From NCBI RefSeq assembly GCF_024679245.1, contig NC_090178.1, positions 20,731,713 through 20,795,712 of the forward strand: a stretch of 64,000 nucleotides of DNA. The letters run 5' to 3'. Positions within the stretch are counted from its first letter, which is position 1. The number at the start of each line of letters is the position of its first letter. The notes below the pieces were generated by a model, which was not told the origin of the DNA, searched no databases, and worked only from the letters and a program-made list of their open reading frames with translations. Of the stretch, positions 13,802 to 25,697 are shown piece after piece. The position numbers were made by a program, and so were the translations under genes. The DNA is from Pseudorasbora parva. Its lineage: Eukaryota > Chordata > Actinopteri > Cypriniformes > Gobionidae.

Positions 13802-16800
13802 AATGTACACAACATATATATAATATAAGAATGTATACAATATATATAAGAACTATTGATACCATATTGATCAAAAATACATTCCTTTTTTAAATTTATC
13901 AGTTGGATTATTTAATTGTGCATGCTCATTTAATCTATTTTTACATTAAAATGAACTTACAGGTAATCATTAAACACATTAATCATTTCTTACACTGATA
14001 AATGTAATTTTTCTTCTCAGAATAAATATATTTTTCATTCAGCTCATTATAATGACTAATAAAATGAGTAACCATAGTGACAACTTAACAAACTAGCTCA
14101 GGCAGGGTGACAGTAAAAATGGAAAATGAAAGACCAAACACAATAAACAGTTACAAAAACATTAAAATAATAATCGGCCATCATTTTATGCTGCATGGTT
14201 ACTGTACTTATTCACTCATTACTTTTATCTGTACTTGTTGATTATAATCTGTTTTCCATGTGTATGTCTTTCTATAGGAACACCACTGTAGTGTGTGCAT
14301 ACTCCATTGAAGATATTGACAAAGCCTTTTCTACGTCCAAACTGAAGGGCTACAACGCACCTTTGGCGGCCCCTCGTCCTGGAACGGTACAGCGCACCGA
14401 AACATCAACCAGTCAAGGCATAATTATGTGCCAACAGACAGTCATGTTGTTATAAATATTATTACATTTATTAAAGGCACATTATGTAAGATTTTTGGAT
14501 TAAAATATCCAAAAACCACTAGAACAGTGTTATATATTTTGTTAACTTGTGTACTCCCAAATGTTTACAAGAATGTTTCCAGAGAAATAAGCGTCCATGC
14601 GTCGCCTATCAATAACAACATACACGTGCTACCTCAATTTCTAGTTTTGTTTTTGCAGAAACCATGGAAACACTTAAGACGCTTTAGTATATTAAGTGTT
14701 TTATTAGAGAGGTGAGCAATACATGCATTGACAGAAAACTCAACTCAACACAGCTAGTCTTGTTGTTTAAATCTCGTTTTCTTGATTTACTGTGAGTACC
14801 ATGTTTTTACCATGTCTAATATTGATCTAGCTTACTGCAGTGTCTAACAAACGCCTTATAGTAGCAGCCGAGCGAACGCAGAGTAGCATTATAACTTTTA
14901 ACACACTCAAATATATCTAATATGATTAAAACAGCACTGCGTTACCCCACATATGCATGGCCGGAAGAAGCTTAAGTGCTCATCTGCGACATAATAAAAG
15001 CTCCACTGCTTTGCTTGTGGTCGCGCTTGTCTCTTATTAGCAATCGCCCCAGTGGCCTTGTTCCGATCCAAAAGCTTTCAGCCCCACCCTGCTTCATACT
15101 ACAGTAACGTTAATAAATCTTTAATACATTAGCTCATCTGTGAATATTATTTCTGCCCAAGTCCCATTGGATTATTTTCTACTGGCTGTAGAGCTGAAGA
15201 CAACTAATCAAACGGCTAATCAAGCCGTCATCAAGCTACCCCTTTGTTTCGAATAAACAAAAATTACATATTGTGCCTTTAAATTAATTTTGAATGCATT
15301 TATAAAATACTAGCATAAAATTTCATAAAAAATGGCACAACCTGATTCTTCATTTGTGTGGTTTGCATTTATCCAGTGTGCTTTCAAGAACAACACTCAG
15401 GCTCATAACCAGAAGATTCTGACTGTGATCAAGGATCACCCTGAGATTGAGGACATGATCACCCCAGTTGACGAAACTCCTCTGGAACTGCCAGTTCATG
15501 ACCACTTCACACAAATTGTGGCAGACACAGTCTTTGCTGTCAATGATGAACACTACAGCGTCATCTATCTGGGCACAGGTACTGTGAATCGCAGAGAAAT
15601 GTGCCAGCATGATAGTACTGCATTTTTATTCAAATTGCACCAATATAATTTCTTCTCATTCTATTATTGTTCTTCTATATTTTCTAATCCAATTTTTCCT
15701 GTGTCTCCTATACAGAAAAGGGTAAAGTCCTGAAGGTGCTCCATACCATAGAAGGAGCCTTTATCATAGCGCAGTACTCTTTATTCCAAGACGATAGTCC
15801 CGTCATTAACATGGCCATTGACTCTAAAAAGGTACAGACCCACATTTTAATGATGCGAACTCACAGCCAATTTGAGTGGTAGGACATATTGTTCCGCCGA
15901 AATACAGTTATATTTAGCTTTGAGTCACTATTTGCACATTACAGTGAGAGAGTAATTAAAAGGCTGTTCACACAGATATTTAAAATAGAGTTTGATGGGA
16001 GCCAGATGGCAACCTTTCACCTCTGAATTCTGCTTTTTGCCAGGGTCATCTATATATTGGCACAGAGCTTGAAGTGCAGCGCCTCCCCCTGGCTGACTGT
16101 GGTCGCTATGGAGTCAGTTGCAGGGAATGCATCCTTTCACGAGATCCATATTGTGCGTGGGACCCGTCCAAGAGGAAGTGTACTGCAATCCCAGCAAACT
16201 ACAACGTTACCACTGGGTAGATATGCAATCACAAATATCCCGACACAATGATGCATTACTGTTTGCATTACAAAATATCTGAGTTTTTTTGTTTTGTTTT
16301 TTCTCTCCTTACTTGGAAATCAGTAACCTTCTTCAGACCCTTGACCACTCTAGTGCCTCGGTCTGCGGCGATGCTACAGGTAGATTGTCTTTTAGACTTT
16401 TAAAGGTTTTCTTGTCATATCTCTGAACCCTTTATAGCATCTTAGAATTGGAAAGATTTCCAAACAGTCTCAGCTTCTTCTCCCCAAATTCCCAATGAAA
16501 CCCATATTTGCATTCATTCTAAATATAGTTTTATATTAATATAACGCCATATAATTCTTTCCCCCCCTGAAAGTCATTGACCTAACAGAATTTAATGCCA
16601 TTGAAAATGGCTTCTTTTTGAGCATCTTTAAAAAAAAAAAAAAAAATAGACAACTAAACACTTAAAAACTTTAAAATAAAAAATAAATACAATTATTGTA
16701 GCTCTGTAAAAGTTAATCAAGTGATTTGTTCAGAAGAGACAAACATTAATAATAGTATCATGTCTGCAATATATGCTATATATTTATGTTAATATTTTTA

Positions 16801-17560
16801 CATTGTTACAAAAATATTTTTCAAATAACTTTATATTCATCAAAAAAATCCTGAAAGATATTTATTATGCTTTCCACATAAATATTAATCAGCACAACAG
16901 TTTTTGAGCACCAAAAAATGTTTCTTGAGCACCAAATCCGCATATTAGACTGGTTTCTGTATTATATTAGAGTAATGATGCTGAAAATTCAGCTTTGCCA
17001 GTATAGGAATAAAATAAAATCTATTCATTTTGAATTGTAAAATAAAAATATTTCACAATATTACTATTTTTTTTTATCGAATATAGACAAAAAACATAAA
17101 AAATCGTACTGACCCCAAACTTTTAAAAAGTATTGTTTAAATATAAATTAAAAGTATTTGTATTAAAAATGGTTTCAAATACACTAAAATGTTCCTGTAA
17201 TTGTGGGATACAGCTCATAAGGCACGCAGTACCATTCCCAAACAAGTTGTAGTGGATAAAGATGGCCCGGTCCTGCTACCATGCCCCGTGCGATCCTATC
17301 ATGCCACTTACCGCTGGAAAAAAGACAACTGCGTCAAGCAATATCCTTGCACCATCTCTGGCTCCTCCTGTGTGCTGGCACCCACCCCTGACCTGCCTCT
17401 GAAGGAGGGCGTGTTCCGCTGCCTGGTGGAGGAGAACGGTCTGCAACAGGAGGTGGTGTCCTACAAGCTGGTGTTCAACGGTGGGCCCCTCTCCACCTCG
17501 CTAGCCTCCACCCTGGGCTCGGCTCTGCTGCTGGCTGCTGCGGCACACTGGCTCCTGTAG
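5034..17560 (+). CDS. sema7a: Class 7 semaphorin (SEMA7-like), GPI-anchored
   Basis: Guidance and immune-type ligand predicted to sit on the outer cell surface through a GPI anchor. Fourteen coding exons join in phase: 5034-5112, 7054-7193, 7524-7586, 8223-8318, 10782-10878, 11514-11621, 12463-12602, 12687-12862, 14278-14386, 15377-15578, 15716-15831, 16044-16216, 16324-16379, 17214-17560. The product is 633 aa (human SEMA7A is 666). Residues 1-15 are a signal peptide. The sema domain follows, with CGTRAGSPNCW, FSNSW and CAYSIEDIDKAF. The PSI domain has RDPYCAWDP (about 475-485). One Ig domain (CPVRSYHATYRWKK to FRCLVEENG) follows, then NGG and a hydrophobic C-terminus with no cytoplasmic tail, as expected for GPI attachment. 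The RGD present in mammalian SEMA7A is absent. The class is certain; whether this is the sema7a orthologue or a second copy (sema7b-like) is open because the neighbours belong to a 1q-type block. Confidence 0.92.
8420..8560. repeat. hAT-like terminal fragment in semaphorin intron 4
   Basis: A CACGATA/TCACGAT-rich stretch resembles the end of a hAT-type repeat with ACGATACGATA motifs. No second terminus was found, so this is a fragment call. Confidence 0.35.
9867..10600. mobile_element. Non-autonomous DNA element, semaphorin intron 4
   Basis: The left end reads GGGGCTGTATTCACAAAACA and the right end TTTTGTGAATAG, an inverted pair. AGCTCCTAA / TAGGAG motifs are repeated internally. There is no open transposase frame. 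The superfamily is uncertain; Harbinger-like is possible. Confidence 0.55.
13003..13074. repeat. (TA)n then (CA)n microsatellite
   Basis: About 30 TA units followed by a short CA run in semaphorin intron 8, immediately left of a hAT-like element. A second (TA)n lies on the other side of that element. Confidence 0.95.
13077..13730. mobile_element. hAT-like non-autonomous element between two TA tracts
   Basis: The left terminus is TAGTGCTGTGCAATA and the right is TATTGCACAGCCCTA, an imperfect inverted pair. The subterminal regions are full of GCGATAT/ATATCGC motifs, typical of this fish hAT group. The 8-bp flanks ACACACAT and ATACATAT agree at 6 of 8 positions, a decayed target duplication inside microsatellite DNA. 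Confidence 0.7.
13731..13798. repeat. (TA)n microsatellite
   Basis: About 33 uninterrupted TA units just right of the hAT-like element, mirroring the tract at 13003. Confidence 0.95.
14475..15278. mobile_element. TTAA-flanked (piggyBac-type) element, semaphorin intron 9
   Basis: TTAA occurs at both ends (14471-14474 and 15279-15282). The termini AGGCACATTATGTAA and TTACATATTGTGCCT are inverted. There is no transposase frame, so the element is non-autonomous. Confidence 0.75.
16725..17135. repeat. Dispersed cyprinid repeat copy, semaphorin intron 13
   Basis: Contains TTTCTTGAGCACCAAAT, TGAAAATTCAGCTTTGCC and a terminal GACCCCAAACTTTT. These landmarks are shared with copies at 30322, 32550 and 62001. 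This copy is decayed. Confidence 0.6.
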
Positions 17561-18005
17561 ATCCAATGAATCCTGACGGGTCAGAAGAAAATGAGTTTTA
17601 TGCTAAGGTCAGCAGAGCATGAGTACCTTGACCGGTCCAACTAAACTGCAGGGGAGCAGCTGGTCTCTATATAAACTGTGTTTCTTGTTTCTTATTCTGA
17701 GCAATTATTTTCTTTGAAGGGCCGAGAAAATGCCTGAAATTGTCTCATTTTGCAAAAATGCTTTATCATACCAAACACCAGTGTTATGTATAACATAAAC
17801 TTATGTAAGTGAACTGTTTCATGCCATCAGCCTGAAAGCAAGCATTTAGACTTATATACTGTATATTCAAATATCTAATACATGAGATTTGTACATTGCT
17901 TGCAAAATGTTAGTGCCATCATCCAGATGTTTCAGATGACTGCTTTGCTAACTACACTTAGACATGGAATCCAGAACAGTTCTTTAACTTGGTCAGTTTT
18001 CTCGT

Positions 18006-18298
18006 TAACACTTTATAGTAAGGTTCAGTTACATTAGTTATTGCAATAGGTATCATGAACTAATATGCAGTATTTAGTTCAAGTTAATGTTAATGTTACT
18101 ATACTGTTGTTTAATGTTTAATATGCTATTGTTCATTGTAAATTCATGTTTGTTCATAACTAATGTTCATTTATACAGCTTGTAATGCTAAAAATATATT
18201 AGTGTATGTAGGATATGAACATTTAATTTAATTAATGTGCACTGATTATTGTTAATCCTCGTTACCTAATGATTTGAACCTTATTTTAAAGTGTTACT
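18006..18298. mobile_element. MITE with TAACACTTTA termini
   Basis: The left end TAACACTTTATAGTAAGG is inverted relative to the right end CCTTATTTTAAAGTGTTA. Length is about 293 bp, AT-rich and without a frame. This is a recognised style of fish MITE. Confidence 0.7.
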
Positions 18299-19322
18299 TT
18301 TTCGTTGGTATGTAGAATTACTGGGTTACACAAGTGAGTACATGCTAAAACATGAATACACTGTTATAATTCTTTTCTTTTTCCATTGTGTGCCATTAGG
18401 ACAGTTCTGAAGCCTTAAAACAAGGATGAGCCCCTTTATGCTGTAAGGGTCACATCCTAAGCACAACCTGCAAACTGAGCAAAACCTGCAGAATCTGCTG
18501 GCTTTGTCTTTCCATTGAGTCACTGCGACCTGACGCAGAAAGTTATTTCAGGAGTATGTACAGCTGAGAAGTTTGAAATCACTTATTATTAGAAATGTAA
18601 ACTCCAAAAAATGGTACAAACCCAATACAGATTCAACTGCTTTTGCTCAGTGGGTGGACAGAATAACTAGAATCCATAATAGCTAGATTATCTCGGTACG
18701 TCACTGTGTTTAACAAACAAACATTAACTCTCTTGCATCCTTGATGCCTGTACTTTTCATGCTCATGACATTTTTACATTTTGCATTCGAGTAAGCTTTG
18801 GTACATGTAATATGAGGTTGCATTTTGTAGTTGCGGTGTAAAGAGGCTTAATTATAATGTTGTTTTAATTGTAATGCTCTGCATATGCTGTTCTTCACCA
18901 TTGCTGCCTATGGGAATAGAAAGCATTCCTGATGGATCTAAACAGTCATTCTGCACTAAGGTGTTCTGAGTGTAAATCTGTCACCATTCTACTTCATATT
19001 TTATTTGATCATCACTTCAGTGATAAAACTTTATGATAGTTGTCTTGTACACATTACAGAAAGGGAGAAATAAGTTTAACTAGCACATAAACGTCTCTTA
19101 AAGGAACACTCTACTGTTTTAAGAAATGGGGCTTATTCAACTTTTTTCCTACATTTAGATCTGTGGACAAATGCATTTTTGTCTCAGCGCATGCATTGTT
19201 TTAGTTTGGCAGGGTCGACGCTAGCTTAGCTTAGCAAAATGAATGGAATCCTATGTTGTCAGCTAGCATGTCCTGAGTAAAAGTGACCAAAAAACAAAAA
19301 CAAAACAAAAAACACCTAATTA

Positions 19323-19563
19323 TTTCTTGTGGTCTGCGTATTCACAACGAGTACAAATGGCGATGCAGGTTAAGATTAGCCGATTTCCTAGGCAGATACT
19401 GACTATGTGATGGGGAAGCATAGGCGAAGCACTGCTACTTGGGCGCAAGTAGCAGTGCTTCGCCTGTGCTTCCCCATAATATAGTCCCAAGTATATCTGC
19501 CTAGGAAATCGGCTAATCTTAATGGGCATCGCTATTTGTACTCGTTGTGAATACGCAGGCCCC
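19323..19563. repeat. Long inverted repeat, arms of about 117 bp
   Basis: The arms fold around the centre TACTTGGGCGCAAGTA. Pairs such as GTATTCACAACGAGTACAAA and its complement at the far end are nearly perfect. It forms the core of the TTAA element in which it lies. Confidence 0.8.
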
Positions 19564-19660
19564 AAGAAGAAATTGGGTGGGTTTTTAATTTTTTTTATCA
19601 CTTTATCAGGACATGCTAGCTTGCCACATAGGATTCCATTCATTATGATAAGCTAAGCTT

Positions 19661-19928
19661 CATTCAAAAGACAGGTAAAAACTCATCTCTTCCATGAGCA
19701 CTTAATCTTACATAAAAAAAAATAAAAAAATAAAAAAACTCTTTCCTCCTCTATTTCTCCTTTCCTCTTCCCTTTTCTGGTTTTTGCTACTCTGAGCGGT
19801 ATACAAATCTTGGTATTTGGGGCACTTTTTGTGTTTCTTTGCCTCTTCTTGATGGATCGTTTCCTGTTCTCCTGAGTTGTAAGTTGCTTTGGACAAAAGC
19901 GTCTGCTAAATGCATAAATGTAAATGCT
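19661..19928 (+). mobile_element. L2 LINE 3' tail inserted in the TTAA element
   Basis: Begins with TCATTCAAAAGACAGGTAAA, as in the LINE at 2358, and ends with the typical L2 tail CTGCTAAATGCATAAATG. It is flanked by CTAAGCT on both sides, a probable 7-bp target duplication. Confidence 0.7.
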
Positions 19929-20810
19929 AAGCTAGCGGCGACCCTGCCAAGCTAAAACAATGCATGCAATAAGACAAAAATGCATTTGTCCACATATCTA
20001 AATGTATCAAAGAAGTTGAACAAGCCCTATTTCTAAAATTGGTGGAGTGTTCCTTTAATTGTCATCTGCACCCCTAACACACACACACACATAAACCCCG
20101 CCACTATTTATGTTTTTCTCTTTCTCTCAGAGCAACTGACCCCAAATGCCAAATTTGTCTTTAACCTTGTTCTTTCCATGCTGTATTTTGGGAGCAGGAG
20201 TAAAACAGTGGTGTTATGGATGAATTGATTACTAATTAACCAGAAGTGCATTGTGTTTTCAGAAGACTGACTCTTTTCTTTATTTGTAGTTATATTTCAT
20301 TCTGTTTCTTGCTGTACTGGTGACACAATCTGCCAGACTAATCAAAAAAAAAAAAAAGTTTTGTACTTCCATATGGATCTCTGGGTTGATGTTTGGCATC
20401 ATGAGAAATTTAAAGTGTCATTTAAGCCATGTAAATAGTCCAGGGACTAACTGCAGTGTTGCTTTACGCATTATGCATTAGCTACTTATGCTAACCTTCT
20501 GTTTGCATGCTGAATGCCACAGCACTGCTGTCCTCTCTGTGTACTCGTACCTCTGTCTCTTGGCCTAATGTGCTACACTGCACTAAATGCAGGAACGTTG
20601 TAGTGCCAAACCAATGTTGTGTAATTTTCATCAGAGAGCTTTTCTAACTTTTCCACTGTGCTTCGAAGGCCAAACGTTTACCTTTCTGACACATATAGCA
20701 GAATCTAAATACACACGATATGCGCGTACACTCAAAATGGGCTGTGTAAATGACACAGGGTCTTTCAATTTAGATCACACAAAGTCACAACTATAAACAA
20801 CTGTTATATG

Positions 20811-20892
20811 TTTATTTTTTTTACTCTGTAACTGGTGTTGCGAGGCCACTGTGTTTTTATTGTCTGTCATTTGCTATGCATCGTGTTTTTGT
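20811..20892. repeat. Source-like copy of an 82-bp duplicated segment
   Basis: Nearly identical (about two differences) to 24066-24148. Both contain ACTGGTGTTGCGAGGCCACT. It lies outside the nested transposon stack. Confidence 0.85.
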
Positions 20893-21924
20893 TTTTGCCC
20901 AAGACTTGTGGCAGGGAGTGTTTTCTCATGTAGGGACGCTCAGCACGGTTTACTGCTCAATGCGTCTTGCAGTTGTGTAAGCTTGCACTTAATAATTCAT
21001 ATTTATAACTGGTTACCAAAAGTCAGCAATTTTTTTTTCTAAAGGGGTTGAAGACATTGTAAAATACAGAAACATATAATTATACATTAAATGTTTCCCT
21101 GAAAATGTGCATTCAAATAAATAACAAAAAATATCTACTGTATTTATGTTTTTTATTGTTCTTTAATGTTTTCTTTGTTTAAAAAAATATTTTATTATTA
21201 TATTATTATATAAATATTTTAGCATGTACAGTACGTGGTATAAACTCGCTATTGTGCAATTTGCGCTATTGTGATAGTAAGTTGCTTTTCACCAAACCAT
21301 TCCTTCAAAATTGTGACATGTAGGCTAATGCAAATATTGGTTTAATCGCCAAAACACAACAGAATCATATTTTTTTCATTTAAATGTTAAACAGAAGAAG
21401 TTTCTGATTGTGAAATGCAAAACTATATACTGTAAAGTATTTCTTTATGAAACACATCAGGTGTAATAAAACCAAATATATGGTTTTGAGCATCATACCA
21501 AGTCAATAAAAAGTCCGCCTATATGGTGACTTTTTTACTAGAAGTTTTTACTAGATCAAATTCAATTGATGATATCAAGAATTAGTAGCCTAGAAATCTA
21601 GACGCAAATCTAATCTGCCGCGAGTGTGGTCTAGCCACTCTCAATACACTTCTGAGCAGTAAAAATCAAACTCTGTTTAGGCCAATCACATCGTGTCTAG
21701 AGTCGGTGGGCGTGGCTTAACATAACGGCAGAGTTGCATTTGCGTGCTACTAGTAAACACAGAAGCTGGCGAACAGCGGTCTTTCGAATCAGCTTTGACC
21801 GCGACTCTGGAAGAATTGGAGTTAAGCTTTTCTCTGAGAAAAGAACAAAGAATGCCACTGAAGTCATTCTAAAAAAGGGAAGATGTGTTCAAAGTTTTGC
21901 TGACCGGATACGGCGAAAGTTTAA

Positions 21925-22480
21925 AGGGTTAGTTTACCCAAAAATGAAATTTCTTTCATTAATGACTCACCCCAATGTCGTTCCACACCCGTAAGACCTC
22001 CGTTCATCCTCGGAACACAGTTTAAGATATTTTAGATTTAGTCCGAGGGCTTTCTGTCCTTTGAATGTAAGTGTATGCCCATTTGCTGTCCACGTCCAGA
22101 AGGTAATGAAAACATCATCAAAGTAGTCCATATGTGACATCAGTTGGTTAGTTAGACTCTTTTGAAGCGTCGACAATACATTTTGGTTAAAAAAATAACA
22201 AAAAATACGACTTTATTCAGCATTGTCTTCTCTTCCGTGTTCCTCAAGTAAAGATTCAAACGGTCATGATTCGGATCGCGTGTTAAACTGGCAAACTGCT
22301 GAAATCACGTGACATTGGCGATATGAATCATGAATCAATCTGCTGATTTACGACCGTTTGAATCTTTATTTGAGGTTTGAAAACAAACGCGGAAGAGAAG
22401 ACAATGCTGAATAAAGTTGTATTTTTTGTTTGAGGTGAGTCATTAATGAAAGAAATTTCCTTTTTGGGTGACCTAACTCT
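21925..22480. mobile_element. TTAA-flanked MITE (AGGGTTAGTT type)
   Basis: TTAA lies at 21921-21924 and 22481-22484. The termini AGGGTTAGTTTACCCAAAAA and TTTTTGGGTGACCTAACTCT are inverted. The same family is at 57370-58436. This is a very abundant cyprinid piggyBac-type MITE. Confidence 0.85.
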
Positions 22481-22746
22481 TTAATCTATCAACTAGCTCT
22501 GCTTCACGTTGCTCTGGATGGTTGTAGCGCTATCCAATTGCGTGCAGAGGGAGTTTGAAAAACAACCGTTTATCACGCCCCTCAGATTGAGCCCTATCAA
22601 CACTCTCAGAAAAAAAGGTACAGTTCTGTCACTGGGGTGGTACCCTCAGTGGTGGAGGAAGTACTGATTCTCAGTAAAAGTACAAATAACCAGAGCCATA
22701 TTTACTTTAGTAAAAGTAGAAGTACTACAACGACAACCCTACTTAA

Positions 22747-24065
22747 AGGGGGGTGAAATGCTGTTTCATGCATACTGAGCTTTTTACACTGTTAAAGACA
22801 TGGATTCCCATCTTAAACATAGACAAAGTTTCAAAAACTAAGTTGGACGTTTGATGGAGTATTTCTGTGTCAAAAATACTCCTTCCAGTTTCTCACAAGT
22901 TTCAGAAAGTTTTTTTTGAGTATGGGTCGGCTTGACGTCGACAGAGCGGAAGGTCCTTGTATGGGCCGTATGGGCTCTTTTCCCGGAAGGGTGAGTGCGC
23001 GTGACTAGATGCACGCCGCCCATAAACACTGCTCTCAGGTGTAGCAGATCCACTAGTCCGTGCAACATGTCTGTCACGCCGCGCTCCACTTTATTCCTAT
23101 GGGTGACATCAAGCGACTTCAACACTTCAGCACAGCATTGCGGGAAGGCAGCGCTGCATTTGAACCAATTTGAACGCAGAAATGACGGGAAGCTTCACAA
23201 CATACGCTTCGGTCATGTCTCAAAAGTGGGTCTTCACGGTCACTGCACAGAACATCACGAAATCAACAGTTACCAAAGAAGTGTGTTTTTGACGGAGCGG
23301 CCCCAACGATAAAGGTTTGGTCCTGCTTTGGAAACAGGCAGTGAGTAAATCTGCTTCAAATATCTTAGTTGTTGGCTATCGTTGCGTAAGTAAACATCAG
23401 TAAACAACACGATCGTGTATAACGTTAGTTAATTTATCAATGGAGCATGCGATCTATGGTGTGTGTTTAAATACATTTGTTTAGCTGACCAATATAGGTG
23501 TCAGTTTGTTTAACGTTATTGTAAAACCACCCAAACATAAAACTAGCGTTCTCACAAAGCGTGCTTCGTCATTCAAATGCGCTAACGGCCATTGTTGTTC
23601 TATGTATAATGACGTTACACTAGTCTGACGCGCAAAACCGTTTTGCTTGATACTGCTAAGGTTCAGTTGCATACAATAGTCCATAAACCGAATCATGTCC
23701 TCATAAACTGTGAGTAAACACACACAAATGTTGACAGGGCACTAAATACAGTACATACCACAGAGACGGACGTCCAGCTGTTGTTGCGTCTCCTGTTCAA
23801 TCTATTTAATCCTCCAGATCTGATTCTGGATCATATATGTATTAGTTGAATCCGATTTAGGGTAGCGTTTTCTTCTCCACGCTTGGGGAGGTCACCGCTT
23901 TGTGCGTGCTCATCATTATTTAGCTCCGCCCACACGATACGCCTCCAGGCACTCGTTTTTTTCGGAAAGATTCGGTACAACCTATATTTCATTTATAAAT
24001 ATAATAAAACTAAAAACTTTTCGGAGATATGAAGGTTGCAATACTACTCTATAGGTACTCAAGAT
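22747..24065 (-). mobile_element. TTAA element, truncated at its right end
   Basis: TTAA at 22743-22746, then AGGGGGGTGAAATGCTG. The interior matches the complete copy at 33770-34423 in reverse orientation. The last 40 bp or so, including the second TTAA, are missing. At that point the 82-bp foreign segment begins. Confidence 0.75.
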
Positions 24066-24148
24066 TTTTATTTTTTTTACTCTGTAACTGGTGTTGCGAG
24101 GCCACTGTGTTTTTATTGTCTGTTATTTGCTATGCATTGTGTTTTTGT
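24066..24148. repeat. Duplicated segment at a transposon breakpoint
   Basis: Near-identical copy of 20811-20892, placed exactly where the TTAA element loses its right end. It looks like filler DNA copied during break repair. Confidence 0.7.
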
Positions 24149-25697
24149 ACTTGACTTTAATCAGTACTTGATTTTAAATGTACTTTAAGTATTAAAAGTA
24201 CTTGTATAACAATTTATTCTCTTAATGTCTATATTCTAATAATTAAAAAGAAGAAAACAGTATGGGCTGTGGCGTTTTAAATAAGTTAGTTCTGGGTTAA
24301 TTTAGGCTAATTGTGCGTATCATCTGTTGCCCAGTTTACATTCTGACACAATATCAGGGTGATCTGCAGAGCTGAATATCAATAATCAGAAGTAACATTT
24401 TCATCAGCTTTGATGTATTTAAATCTTCATATTTATCAGGATTAATCTTAAATATAGGATATGCTTCAGCTTTCCTTTTATATTCTTAAATTTGAGCAAT
24501 AAAAAAAAATAACGCTATAGGGTTGTTAAATTAAATAATTTACACTGACAAATTACAACTGCATTAAATAATGTTATGAGATTGTTTTAAATAATATTTT
24601 TAATACAAATAAGAAACGTTGGAAAGAATGTTTAAACATGAAACTAAACTAACAGTAGGTGGCGGCAGGTCCTAATGAGTGAGTCACTGAGTCGATTCGT
24701 TCAAACAGCTGATTCATTCATGAATGAGGCAGTCGTTTACGAACAGGTCATTAAATCTTTGATTCAACCGATTCATTCAAACGCTGAATCATTCATTAAC
24801 ACACTATTGCTGTGAGATGCGTTGTAGTTCTGATGTGGAAATATGATCTGATCTGATCTTGGAACTATTTTTGCTGCTGTAATAGAACAAAAGCAGTTTA
24901 TATTGCATCTGAATTGTAAGTGACTAATTTTAATTCATTGCTAATGGAACTGTCATGAAATCAGTGTCACATTTTCAGTCGTGATGGTATTCAGGAAAAC
25001 AGCACTCTTGGTCGTGTCATGTATTGTTTTTTTAACTGTATTACATGTTATAAAATATAAAAACCTTCAGGTTTTGAATATTTACTTCAGTATGTTATTG
25101 AGTTTCTCTGTATGAGCGGCGTTGGTTTGTTTCCATTTCTTCTCGAGAGGCTGCACGATTGTCAACAGCGCAACCGTCAGTTAATACATTAGCCTATTAT
25201 CCATTAATTATCCGAACAAGCCTTAATCTCGAGCCCTGAAACTGATCAGAAAATGTAACGAAAATGTAACGGAACATTGTAGAAATGTAGTGGAGTAGAA
25301 AGTAAAATATTTGCTGAAAAATGTAACGAAGTAAAAGTAAAAAGTATACACTATTGATTCTACTTAAGTAAAGTACAGATACATGAAAAATTTACTTAAG
25401 TAAAGCAACAAAGTATTTGTACTTCGTTACATTCCACCACTGGGTACCGTAAGGTACAAAAGTGAAAAGGTACATTGTACCTTACTCACCCCTAAATGGT
25501 ACATATTAGTACTTTAAGAGCGCATATTAGTACCTTAAAGGTACATCGTAGTATCTTAAAGGTACATATTAGTATACATATTTTCGGTTTTGTACCTTAG
25601 GGTACTGCCCCAGTGACAGCAATGTACCTTTTTTTCTGACAGTGAATGGTGAGTTTCCAGACCAAACATCTTGATGTGGGTCTGGCTTGCCAGGCTA

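Larger units (their letters stand above)
19102..20054. mobile_element. TTAA-flanked element carrying a LINE insertion
   Basis: TTAA flanks both ends (19098-19101, 20055-20058). The termini AGGAACACTCTACT and GGAGTGTTCCT are inverted. The interior is a long inverted repeat centred near 19443, and the right arm is split by an L2 tail at 19661-19928. Confidence 0.75.
17561..21585. other. 3' region of the semaphorin and repeats
   Basis: No further coding exon is seen. The semaphorin 3' UTR starts at 17561. The poly(A) site cannot be fixed; an AATAAA lies near 21116. Two transposons listed separately occupy 18006-18298 and 19102-20054. Confidence 0.45.
22647..25442. mobile_element. hAT element with CAGTGGTGGA ends
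   Basis: The left end CAGTGGTGGAGGAAGTAC is inverted relative to the right end GTTACATTCCACCACTG. The 8-bp flanks GGTACCCT and GGTACCGT match at 7 of 8. No intact transposase is seen. Confidence 0.75.
22601..25634. mobile_element. Element with AAAAAAAGGTACA termini, split by a hAT
   Basis: The left end CTCAGAAAAAAAGGTACAG pairs with the right end GTACCTTTTTTTCTGACAG, and both continue into CTGTCACTGGGG / CCCCAGTGACAG. It was interrupted at GGTACCCT by the element at 22647. Confidence 0.7.
21586..25697. mobile_element. Outer element of a nested stack (hAT-like)
   Basis: The left end is TAGCCTAGAAATC and the right end TTGCCAGGCTA. The target AAGAATTAG is present on both sides (21577-21585 and 25698-25706). 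Only about 0.5 kb at the ends belongs to this element; the rest is later insertions listed below. Confidence 0.7.
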
